From assembly GCA_021604585.1 (NCBI GenBank), contig BQJG01000023.1, positions 1-50,187 of the forward strand: 50,187 bases of DNA, given 5' to 3'. The notes beneath the pieces are model-generated. The model ran no database searches and was not told the DNA's origin. It saw nothing but the letters and a program-made list of their open reading frames with translations. A program made the translations under genes and the position numbers. The DNA comes from Hyphococcus sp. GTDB taxonomy: Bacteria > Pseudomonadota > Alphaproteobacteria > Caulobacterales > Parvularculaceae. Shown here piece by piece: positions 33,984 to 41,128 of this stretch (positions are counted from its first letter, which is position 1; every line of letters begins with the position of its first letter).

Positions 33984-34609
33984 GGCTGGAATTTTCCCTG
34001 CGCAGCAAGGCCGCTCATGCAGATCTCCAGCGCCGCCATGAAGCTCGACGCGTCGCCGGTCCACCGGATCGGCGCGCCGGCGATCACATCGCAGTTAAAC
34101 GGCACCAAGATGAGACTTCCCTTCGGCAGCGCCTTTCCGAGACCATGCATGAACACCGGATAGACCGGCACATCTGGCCGCGCTTTGGCAAGGAAAGCGA
34201 CGCCGCGTTTGAATTCCGCGCGTTGCTCCGGATTGCCGCGCGAGCCTTCGGGGAACAGGATCAAAATCTCGTCACGATCCAGCACCGCTTCTAGGTCGGC
34301 GAGCGGATTCTTCCGAACGCCGCCGCGCGCCAGCGGAATAATGTTGATCAGCGTCTTCGCGACCCACGCCATCCCTTTATTGGCGAGGAAATAATCTTCC
34401 GCCGCCGCCGGTCGCAGAAGGTGCAGGTCTTTCAGCGGGAACAGCGCCATCAAGGTCAGCGTGTCGAGATGCGAATTGTGATTGGCGACGATCACCGCCG
34501 GGCCTTTTTCCGGCAAATGCTCGCGCCCGCGCACATTCATGCCCAGCACCACAAGCAGAACGGGACGGACGATCACAACAAAGAATGCAAGTTGCAGAAT
34601 TCGCTTCAT
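33974..34609 (-). CDS. plsC: 1-acyl-sn-glycerol-3-phosphate acyltransferase-like (PlsC family)
   Basis: The 211-residue product has an N-terminal membrane anchor and the acyltransferase motifs ANHNSHLDTLTL (HX4D), IPLARGGVRKN and LILFPEGSRGNPEQ. It transfers an acyl chain to lysophosphatidate or a related lysolipid. It overlaps cdsA (TGATG) and the downstream membrane gene. Because it is in an operon with extra CdsA and CDP-alcohol enzymes, it may serve a specialised lipid and not bulk phosphatidate. Confidence 0.88.
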   Translation of the reverse strand: MKRILQLAFFVVIVRPVLLVVLGMNVRGREHLPEKGPAVIVANHNSHLDTLTLMALFPLKDLHLLRPAAAEDYFLANKGMAWVAKTLINIIPLARGGVRKNPLADLEAVLDRDEILILFPEGSRGNPEQRAEFKRGVAFLAKARPDVPVYPVFMHGLGKALPKGSLILVPFNCDVIAGAPIRWTGDASSFMAALEICMSGLAAQGKFQPWE

Positions 34610-35565
34610 CAGATGCGGCCGCTAAACACGAAGAAATGCATGGCGTGATAAAATACGGGCGCTGCATAGGTGAGACTGTCCACACGGTCGAGAATGCCGC
34701 CATGGCCGGGAATAAGCCCGCCGGAATCCTTTACACCCAGATCGCGCTTGAACGCCGAAATGGTGATGTCGCCGAGAAAGCCGGAAATGGCGATGATCGC
34801 CCCGGCAATCGCGGCGTAATGCGACGGCATTGGCGTCAAATAAGGTCCGGCGAAAGCGGCCAGCGCGATCGTTGAAACAAAGCCGCCGAGAAAGCCTTCC
34901 CAAGTTTTTTTCGGGCTGACCTTCGGGACGATCTTGTGCTTGCCGAACAGCTTGCCCCAGGTGAACTGCGCCACATCGTTGAATTGCGTCAGCGCCACCA
35001 AAAACAATAAGAGACCCGCTCCGCCCGCAGGTCCGGCGATCGCTTTGTCAGTCGAGAGCAGCATCGCCGTATGGCTAAGCGCAAAGACGGTGATCATCAT
35101 GCCCCAACTGATGGTTCCCACCGCGCGCAGAAATCCGTCCGTGCGCCCGATCAAGGTCATCGCCATAGGGAAGAACAAAAACGCCCACACGGGAATGAAG
35201 GTGAGGAACAATCCATAACTGTTGAAATGGGCGAAGGTGAATTGCACCGGAATGGCGAGATAGGCGAAGAGCAGAATGATCCGGTCGACGCGGCGTGTCG
35301 GAATCAGCGACAAATATTCCTTGAACGCCAGAAAAGTCATGAACCCGAGAAAAACCGTAGACACCACCCGATTAGTGACGATAGCGACGGTGAAAATGGT
35401 TATCATGAACCACCATGACGTCACCCGCCGCGACAGTTCGGCGGTTCCCTCGCCCGGCGATGCGCGTTTCATCACGGCAGTGATGATGCTGGCGACAATC
35501 AGCAGCCCGTAAATGGCGGCGATGGCGTAGAAGACGTTTTCCGGCAGCCCGTCAGGCAGTTTCAT
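34609..35565 (-). CDS. cdsA: Phosphatidate cytidylyltransferase (CdsA family)
   Basis: The 318-residue protein has about eight membrane helices. It shows the CdsA signature near the C-terminus: KVSPKKTWEGFLGGF, then GDITISAFKRDLGVKDSGGL and IPGHGGILDRVDSL. It makes CDP-diacylglycerol from phosphatidate and CTP. It overlaps the CDP-alcohol phosphotransferase gene by 14 bases and plsC by one. The composition recalls the E. coli ynbABC cluster, where a CdsA-like protein is also paired with a CDP-alcohol enzyme. Confidence 0.92.
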   Translation of the reverse strand: MKLPDGLPENVFYAIAAIYGLLIVASIITAVMKRASPGEGTAELSRRVTSWWFMITIFTVAIVTNRVVSTVFLGFMTFLAFKEYLSLIPTRRVDRIILLFAYLAIPVQFTFAHFNSYGLFLTFIPVWAFLFFPMAMTLIGRTDGFLRAVGTISWGMMITVFALSHTAMLLSTDKAIAGPAGGAGLLLFLVALTQFNDVAQFTWGKLFGKHKIVPKVSPKKTWEGFLGGFVSTIALAAFAGPYLTPMPSHYAAIAGAIIAISGFLGDITISAFKRDLGVKDSGGLIPGHGGILDRVDSLTYAAPVFYHAMHFFVFSGRI

Positions 35566-36166
35566 GTGGAGATTCTTTCAACCCTTGCCGCGCCCGATTG
35601 ATAATCGTCGCCGCCCCGAGGGCGCAAGCCAAAGCCAACAACACGGTCGACCACCGCCCCGGCTCAAGGAAGGCGAGCAACAGCGCGAGCGCGCCAAAGA
35701 AAAAAGCACGATCGGATTTTCCAAACGGTCCGTCATAGCGCCGCGAAGCTCCGATCTGGATAGCGATGACTCCAGTCATTTCAGCGATCACGCCGAACAG
35801 AACCGCCGCCACAACAAGAGAGGGATGTAAGCCTGCTATCAAGGCAAAAGGAAGGTAAAGGGCTGCATCTGATAGGACGTCTGTCAATTCATTGAGGATC
35901 GCGCCAAGTTTCGATTGCTGACCAAACTCGCGCGCCAGCATGCCGTCGATGGCATTCATCCCCATACGGATAAAAAGCACAATAGGAAGCAGCAACAAAA
36001 CCCATTGAGCGCCGCTGGTGACGAGATTGAGCGCGCCATGGGCGAAGCTAATGGCGCACGCCCCCAGCGTCACCTGATTGGCGGTCACGCACGCCTTCGC
36101 CAGCCCACCGCAAAGCGGGCGCAACAGCGCCTGAAACTTTGGCTTGATATCGTAGATGCTTGGCAA
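35552..36166 (-). CDS. CDP-alcohol phosphatidyltransferase family protein
   Basis: The 204-residue, about six-helix membrane enzyme has the family motif in DGMLAREFGQQSKLG followed by AILNELTDVLSD. The usual D-G-x2-A-R-x8-G-x3-D-x3-D has Asn at the third aspartate (N-E-L-T-D), followed by one more Asp. Family enzymes swap the CMP of a CDP-lipid for an alcohol such as glycerol-phosphate, serine or inositol. Only a TTG at 36166 is available as start, with GGAG 10 bases upstream. It heads the operon with cdsA and plsC. The alcohol is unknown. Confidence 0.82.
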   Translation of the reverse strand: MPSIYDIKPKFQALLRPLCGGLAKACVTANQVTLGACAISFAHGALNLVTSGAQWVLLLLPIVLFIRMGMNAIDGMLAREFGQQSKLGAILNELTDVLSDAALYLPFALIAGLHPSLVVAAVLFGVIAEMTGVIAIQIGASRRYDGPFGKSDRAFFFGALALLLAFLEPGRWSTVLLALACALGAATIINRARQGLKESPHETA

Positions 36167-36192
36167 AGTCCTGACGCTCCATTGCGAAATTC

Positions 36193-36210
36193 GGAATCTA
36201 CGCAGATTCC
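36193..36210. promoter_or_regulatory. Inverted repeat upstream of the lipid operon
   Basis: GGAATCT-ACGC-AGATTCC has perfect 7-bp arms, 27-44 bases before the TTG start of the CDP-alcohol gene. A second small one, GAGGG-TGCT-CCCTC, lies near 36240-36253. Either could be an operator or a leader hairpin. Confidence 0.35.
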
Positions 36211-36304
36211 ACTCTCGAAGGCGAGCATTTGGGACGCGAGGGTGCTCCCTCTCTAAATCCAGCAGCGTTTACGCTCCGTATGCTTCGTCAAACGAACGCC
36301 CGCA

Positions 36305-36781
36305 TTAACGCGAATTCGCCAGCTTCTCGATTGCTCTGTCATAGAGGGGTTTTTTTTCGAGCGCAGCGCTCAGCCGGTCCAAAGCGGCGACCACGTTGCG
36401 CGTCTCGTTGTTCAACTCGTCCGACGTTTCTTCGAGCACTCGCCATAGCGGGTTTAGTTTCTCGCAAAGCCGCCTTCCCTTCGCGGTCAGGCTGAGCAGG
36501 CGCTGACGGCCGTCCTTTGGATCGGCTTTAGACTGGATGAGCTTTTCCTTTTCCAGCGAGCGCCGAGTCTCGCTCACTGAGGCATGGGTGATCTGCAGGT
36601 CGGCGGCAATCTCATTCACTGTCATCGCTTCATGCTTCACCAGAAGATTGAGCACGCCGAACCATCTTTGTTCGAAATTCACCCCCGCACTCAGATAAAG
36701 ACGCCGCGCATCCTGATCGATCAGCGCCGACAGGCGCCTGAGCCGCTTGCCGATAGCGGTCTTGTCGTCAAATCCGGTCAT
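36305..36781 (-). CDS. MarR-family transcriptional regulator
   Basis: The product is about 158 residues with a winged-helix core: HEAMTVNEIAADLQITHASV and ETRRSLEKEKLIQSKADPKDGRQRLLSLTAKG, the MarR recognition helix plus D-x-R wing. MarR proteins are dimers that usually repress their own and a neighbouring gene and respond to small aromatic or other ligands. ATG 36781 is used; a TTG at 36787 has the better-spaced GGAG. It lies 138 bases upstream of the lipid operon on the same strand and divergent from the M19 peptidase gene, with a palindrome in its own promoter region. Confidence 0.9.
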   Translation of the reverse strand: MTGFDDKTAIGKRLRRLSALIDQDARRLYLSAGVNFEQRWFGVLNLLVKHEAMTVNEIAADLQITHASVSETRRSLEKEKLIQSKADPKDGRQRLLSLTAKGRRLCEKLNPLWRVLEETSDELNNETRNVVAALDRLSAALEKKPLYDRAIEKLANSR

Positions 36782-36814
36782 GTTCAATTCAGTTGACTCC
36801 GTTCGCTTATTTAT

Positions 36815-36826
36815 GTAGGCACCTAC
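36815..36826. promoter_or_regulatory. Probable MarR operator GTAGGCACCTAC
   Basis: GTAGG and CCTAC form perfect 5-bp arms around CA, close to the TAGGTNNCCTA-like sites used by several MarR regulators. On the minus strand a TTGCTT element lies upstream and TACATA 17 bases later, so the site falls inside the marR promoter spacer. Autorepression is the natural reading, with possible co-control of the divergent peptidase gene. Confidence 0.5.
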
Positions 36827-36896
36827 TTAAATTAAAGCAAGCCGGAATACGAGCGGCGCAATTCGCAAACCGGTTCCCGCACAACGAGGAATAACA

Positions 36897-38006
36897 ATGT
36901 TTTCATCACGACGGCGCTTCATGCAGGCGGCAGGCGCAGCGACATTAACCGCCGGGATCGCCGGTTGCGGGCAACAGGACCGGCAAGCGCAAGCCGCCGC
37001 AAAGCGCCGGTTGATGATCAACGGCAATATGGTCATCGCGTTTGATGGCGACGGCGTGATGAGCGATGGCCTCAAGGAAAAGATTCGCGAGTCTGGACTT
37101 ACCGCCATCAAGATTTCCATGGGCGGCAGCGGCGGCAGTTACGCCGACACGCTTGAAGAGCTTGCCGCTTACGACAAGGCGATGGCGGAAAACGCCGACA
37201 TCTTGCGGCCGGTCACTTCTGTCGCCGATATTGACGAAGCCTACGCCTCGCAGCGGCTCGGGATCATCAAATCCTTCGAGGCCGCCACCATGCATGAGGG
37301 GCAACCGGCGCGCATCGCGGAATTTGCAGCGCTCGGCGTCAAGGTGATGCAGCTCGGCTATAATAATACCGGCCCGTTCGGCGCCGGCGTCATGTCGGTC
37401 GACGAACCACTTGGCCTCAGCGATCTCGGCCGCGAGGCTGTCTCCGTGATGGAGCAAAATGGCGTGCTGCTCGACCTCAGCCACGCCCATGAGCGGACCA
37501 TGTTCGAGGCGATCGCCGTTGCAACGCGGCCAGTCGCCGTCACCCATTCCGGTTGTGCTGGAATCTACGCGCATCAGCGCAACAAATCCGACGAAGCGCT
37601 GAAGCGCGTCGCCGACACAGGCGGCGTGGTTGGGATTTACGAGCTGAGCTATTTAACGCCCGATGACGAACAGACCCCGCTCAGCGCGTATCTCGCCCAT
37701 CTTGAGCACGCGTTGAAAATTTGCGGCGAGGATCATGTAGGGATCGGCAGCGACGCAGTGATGCCTGAATTCGACGTCACCCCGGAAAGCATCGCGCAAT
37801 GGGACGCGGTGAACGCTGCGCGCAAAGAGGCTGGCGTCGCTGCGCCCGGCGAAGGCCCGATGCCATTTGTCGTCGGCCTCAACGGACCGCAGCGGATGCA
37901 TGTCATCGCCGATAATCTTAAGTCTATAGGTTACGGTTCCACCGCTATCGACAAGATCATGGGCCTGAATTTCAAGCGGCTGTTTGCGGAGACGTGGACG
38001 GCCTAA
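36897..38006 (+). CDS. M19 membrane dipeptidase-like lipoprotein
   Basis: The 369-residue product has a twin-arginine-like start (SSRRRFMQAAGAA) and a lipobox at Cys24 (GIAGCG), so it is probably a Tat-exported lipoprotein. M19 renal-dipeptidase motifs follow: FAALGVKVMQLGYNNTGPFG, LLDLSHAHERTM, VTHSGCAGIYAHQRNKSD and HVGIGSDAVM. These supply the later metal ligands (His, His, Asp). The family's first HxD ligand pair, normally in a D-x-H-x-D segment near the start, is absent: the region reads NMVIAFDGDGVMSD. This suggests a one-metal or altered active site. It converges with usg with a 4-base overlap. Confidence 0.85.
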   Translation: MFSSRRRFMQAAGAATLTAGIAGCGQQDRQAQAAAKRRLMINGNMVIAFDGDGVMSDGLKEKIRESGLTAIKISMGGSGGSYADTLEELAAYDKAMAENADILRPVTSVADIDEAYASQRLGIIKSFEAATMHEGQPARIAEFAALGVKVMQLGYNNTGPFGAGVMSVDEPLGLSDLGREAVSVMEQNGVLLDLSHAHERTMFEAIAVATRPVAVTHSGCAGIYAHQRNKSDEALKRVADTGGVVGIYELSYLTPDDEQTPLSAYLAHLEHALKICGEDHVGIGSDAVMPEFDVTPESIAQWDAVNAARKEAGVAAPGEGPMPFVVGLNGPQRMHVIADNLKSIGYGSTAIDKIMGLNFKRLFAETWTA

Positions 38007-38272
38007 TTCAACCCGTATTCGCTGACATTGCGCAACTCCGCCGGACTGACAAGCTGCTTGCCGGCAAGCCGTACCGAATGGAGCGGGCCCTCCAACTCTC
38101 GGGTCCAGAAGTCGAGGAAGCGCGACAGCACCGGATATTTCGGCGCGATGTCGTAATCCTGCCAGAGATAGGTCTGTAAAATCCCGGGATGGTCCGGGAG
38201 ATGATAGAGGATCTCCGCCGTGGCGAGACGATAGCCCTCAATCTGCTTCCTGAAGGAATGATCCGTACGCAT
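38003..38272 (-). CDS. usg: Usg family protein
   Basis: The 89-residue product matches the alphaproteobacterial Usg family: RKQIEGYRLATAEILYHLPD, LQTYLWQDYDIAPKYPVLSR and FLDFWTRELEGPLHSVRLA. Usg is usually noted beside tryptophan genes and its function is unknown. Here no trp gene is adjacent. The C-terminal KQLVSPAELRNVSEYGLN is longer than the conserved core. Its end overlaps the M19 gene by 4 bases. Confidence 0.85.
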   Translation of the reverse strand: MRTDHSFRKQIEGYRLATAEILYHLPDHPGILQTYLWQDYDIAPKYPVLSRFLDFWTRELEGPLHSVRLAGKQLVSPAELRNVSEYGLN

Positions 38273-38329
38273 GGATAAGCCCTTTCACGCAACTGCATGA
38301 CTAGAGTGACGCCTTTTCTTTCAAATTTT

Positions 38330-38554
38330 ACAAGCTTGACAGGCCCGGCTGAATCAAAATTCTTCAAGCATTATCAATATGTTGTCACTCATGCTGGGTG
38401 ACTGCTGCTGGAAATTTGCAAAAAATCACAGCTGACCCCATTTTTTTCTTTACATGCGGGGCAGCGGTTCCTATTTCGCGCTTTCGTCATTCCCATGGGA
38501 CCTCTCCGCAAGAATGGCGCTTTGGTTGAAGTAGCTTTAGCGAGGTTCCATGAG
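38330..38554 (+). promoter_or_regulatory. Leader of the ornithine decarboxylase gene (possible structured RNA)
   Basis: A perfect TTGACA lies at 38336-38341 but no good -10 follows at the right distance. The leader contains GCTGACCCC (about 38430) that can pair with GGGGCAGC (about 38458). It also holds a 26-codon frame, MRGSGSYFALSS..., ending at a TAG about 20 bases before the start codon, though without a ribosome site. Alphaproteobacterial speF-type decarboxylase genes are known to carry a conserved leader RNA. I cannot confirm its consensus by eye. Confidence 0.35.
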
Positions 38555-39757
38555 ATGGAAAGGCACATTTCTGCGCTTGACCTGGTCGTAAACGGCCAGC
38601 CGGATCTTCCTGTCCATTGCGTTCGACCGCACGCAGCCGCCAAAGCCGCGGACTGGTTCGTGCGCCGTTTTCCCGGCGACGTGCTCTATGCGGTGAAGGC
38701 GAACCCGCATCCGGCGATTCTCGATGCGGTCTATGCGGCCGGCGTGCGCTGGTTCGACGTCGCGTCCCTGCCCGAGATCGAACTGGTCGCCAACCGGTTC
38801 GAGGATGCAACGCTTGCCTTCATGCATCCGGTGAAAGCCCGCTCGGCGATCCGCCGCGCCTATCACGAATTCGGCGTGCGGATTTTCGTGCTCGATTCCC
38901 GCGAAGAACTCGCCAAGATCGTTGAAGAAACCGGCGGTGCGAAAGATCTGCACCTCGTCGTTCGCCTCGCGGTCTCGTCCGACTACGCCCAGCACAAACT
39001 GTCCGGCAAGTTTGGCGCAACTGGCATGGAAGCCGTCATGCTTCTCCGTGAAACCCGCGCCATCGCTGAAGAGCTTGGCGTGTCGTTCCATGTGGGCTCG
39101 CAATGCATGCGCCCGGAAGCCTGGCGCATCGCAATGGAAGCCGTCAGTGAAATCATTCGCGAAGCCACCGTCACCATCGACATTGTTGATGTGGGCGGCG
39201 GGTTCCCGGTCGCCTATCCAGGCCTGACGCCGCCGCCGCTCGAAGACTATATGCTTGAGATCGAAGCCGCGTTTGAAGCCATGCCGGTGCTTGAAAACGC
39301 AGATTTGTGGTGCGAGCCGGGCCGCGCGCTGTGCGCGGAAGCAGGAAGCCACATCGTCCGTGTCGAACTGCGCAAGGGCAACGCGCTGTATCTCAATGAC
39401 GGCGCCTATGGCGCCTTGTTCGACGCCGCCCATGACGGGCTCGTCTATCCAGTGAAACTGCTGCGCGGCAAAACCAGCCCGCGCCGCCCGTTACGCCCGT
39501 TCAAACTCTACGGCCCGACCTGCGATTCCATCGACGCCATGGAAGGACCATTCCTGCTTCCCGCCGATGTCAGCGAAGGCGATTATATCGAGTTTGGCAT
39601 CACCGGCGCTTATGGCGCAGCGCTCGCGACCAAATTCAACGGTTTCGGCGATTATATCGAAGCCGTCGTCGAGGACGCGCCGATGATGAGCGTTTTCGCC
39701 GACACCAAGCGCACGGCGCGCGCCGTCAAGAAAGCGATCGCCGCAGGCGGCGCTTAG
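38555..39757 (+). CDS. Ornithine decarboxylase, type III PLP fold
   Basis: The 400-residue eukaryotic-type (alanine-racemase-fold) decarboxylase has the PLP lysine in YAVKANPHP (Lys48), the phosphate-binding IDIVDVGGGFPVAYP, WCEPGRALCAEAGS, and the catalytic cysteine motif GPTCDSIDAM. It converts ornithine to putrescine; lysine is a possible second substrate. ATG 38555 is supported by CGAGG upstream and fits the family start; the frame is open to 38495. The next gene is a deoxyhypusine synthase-like enzyme, so the pair makes a polyamine module. Confidence 0.92.
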   Translation: MERHISALDLVVNGQPDLPVHCVRPHAAAKAADWFVRRFPGDVLYAVKANPHPAILDAVYAAGVRWFDVASLPEIELVANRFEDATLAFMHPVKARSAIRRAYHEFGVRIFVLDSREELAKIVEETGGAKDLHLVVRLAVSSDYAQHKLSGKFGATGMEAVMLLRETRAIAEELGVSFHVGSQCMRPEAWRIAMEAVSEIIREATVTIDIVDVGGGFPVAYPGLTPPPLEDYMLEIEAAFEAMPVLENADLWCEPGRALCAEAGSHIVRVELRKGNALYLNDGAYGALFDAAHDGLVYPVKLLRGKTSPRRPLRPFKLYGPTCDSIDAMEGPFLLPADVSEGDYIEFGITGAYGAALATKFNGFGDYIEAVVEDAPMMSVFADTKRTARAVKKAIAAGGA

Positions 39758-39782
39758 GTTTTCAGCGCACAAGCTGGATATT

Positions 39783-39811
39783 GCAGCGCTGATCGGTTAG
39801 ATCAGCGCTGC
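39783..39811 (+). terminator. 12-bp perfect hairpin between the polyamine genes
   Basis: GCAGCGCTGATC and GATCAGCGCTGC pair perfectly around GGTTA, 26 bases after the decarboxylase stop. No T run follows. It may be a partial terminator or an RNA-stability element that sets the expression ratio of the two genes. A GC-rich CCGCGC/GCGCGG pair follows at about 39826-39848. Confidence 0.5.
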
Positions 39812-39892
39812 CTAATACGGCCCTCCGCGCGTCCCCTTTGGGCGCGGTCCGGATCCGGAGTTTAACCCCGGTTACGAGAAAGGACCGACGAC

Positions 39893-40948
39893 ATGACCGC
39901 TTCCAAACCAGACAACCGCAAAGCCGAGCTGTTGAGCCAGCCGGTTGAGCATATCGACATCACCACATTCGATGCGCGCCCGATCATAGACGCATGGGGC
40001 AAGATGAGCTTCACCAGCCGCGACGCTGCGCGCGCTGCTAAAATTCTCAATATGGCGCTTGAAGATCAGGACTGTTCGACGTGGCTGATCATGGCGGGCT
40101 CGACTGGCGCCGGCGGATGTCTCCACGTCTGGCGCGACATGGTGGAATACAACATGGCCGACGCCATCGTCGCCACCGGCGCCTGCATCATCGATATGGA
40201 CTTCCTCGAAGCGCTCGGCTTCAAGCACTATCAGGCGAATGAAATCCCTGACGACAACACGCTGCGCTCACTTTATATCGACCGCATCTACGACACTTAT
40301 ATCGACGAAGAAGAGTTGCAGAATGTCGATCACACGATCTATGAGATCTGTGAACAGCTTGAGCCGCGTCCCTATACGTCGCGCGAATTCATTCACGAGA
40401 TCGGCAAATGGCTTGCCAATGGCAACGCCAAGAAAAAAGACTCGCTAATCCAGCGCGCTTACGAAAAAGGCGTTCCAATTTTCGTGCCGGCCTTTTCCGA
40501 CTGCTCCGCAGGCTTTGGCATCGTCAAACATCAGGTTGAGCGCCGCAAAGCCGGCAAGCCCTACGTCACCATTGATTCCGCTGGCGACTTTCGTGAACTG
40601 ACTGAAATTAAACTGGCGGCCGGCACCACGGCCCTCTTTATGATTGGCGGCGGCGTGCCGAAGAACTTCGCGCAGGATACTGTAGTCTGCGCTGAAATCC
40701 TCGGCCATGACGATGTGCAAGTGCACAAATACGCCGTGCAGATCACCGTCGCCGATGTGCGTGACGGGGCCTGTTCATCCTCTACGCTTCAGGAAGCTGC
40801 GAGCTGGGGCAAAGTGTCGACTGTTCACGAACAGATGGTGTTTGCGGAAGCGACGTCGGTGGCGCCGCTGATCGTTTCCGACGCCTGGCATCGGGCGGGG
40901 TGGAAAAAGCGTGAAGCGCGCAACTGGGCTAAATTGTTCACCGCCTAG
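39893..40948 (+). CDS. Deoxyhypusine synthase family protein (likely homospermidine synthase type)
   Basis: The 351-residue product has the deoxyhypusine synthase fold: LIMAGSTGAGGCLHVWRDMV, VATGACIIDMDFLEALG, PIFVPAFSDCSAGFG and FMIGGGVPKNFAQDT. The active-site lysine is in EAASWGKVST. Bacteria lack eIF5A, the eukaryotic substrate. Bacterial relatives have been reported to transfer the aminobutyl group to putrescine, giving homospermidine. The ornithine decarboxylase immediately upstream would supply putrescine, so this activity is likely here. AAAGGA precedes the ATG. Confidence 0.85.
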   Translation: MTASKPDNRKAELLSQPVEHIDITTFDARPIIDAWGKMSFTSRDAARAAKILNMALEDQDCSTWLIMAGSTGAGGCLHVWRDMVEYNMADAIVATGACIIDMDFLEALGFKHYQANEIPDDNTLRSLYIDRIYDTYIDEEELQNVDHTIYEICEQLEPRPYTSREFIHEIGKWLANGNAKKKDSLIQRAYEKGVPIFVPAFSDCSAGFGIVKHQVERRKAGKPYVTIDSAGDFRELTEIKLAAGTTALFMIGGGVPKNFAQDTVVCAEILGHDDVQVHKYAVQITVADVRDGACSSSTLQEAASWGKVSTVHEQMVFAEATSVAPLIVSDAWHRAGWKKREARNWAKLFTA

Positions 40949-40985
40949 TGTCGTCTTCAGTAAAATTTAACAAAGCCTAACGGTT

Positions 40986-41020
40986 TGACGCCAGCGCAAA
41001 AAATTAATGCGCTGGCGTCA
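40986..41020 (+). terminator. Hairpin after the deoxyhypusine synthase-like gene
   Basis: TGACGCCAGCGC and GCGCTGGCGTCA form a perfect 12-bp stem around an 11-base A/T loop, 38 bases after the stop. There is only a weak T content downstream (TGCGTTTCTG). Confidence 0.6.
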
Positions 41021-41128
41021 TGCGTTTCTGTGGCAATTTGGCCCGCTCGGTTAACCAGATGTTTTCCGCGCGCGGCCAAACTCCTCTCCCAACCGGCGCA
41101 GTTGGCGTTTGTATCTGGCGGGAGAGTT

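Noticed and set aside
38537..39433. 298-codon minus-strand frame
   Set aside because: It is antisense to the ornithine decarboxylase, whose catalytic motifs are all on the plus strand.
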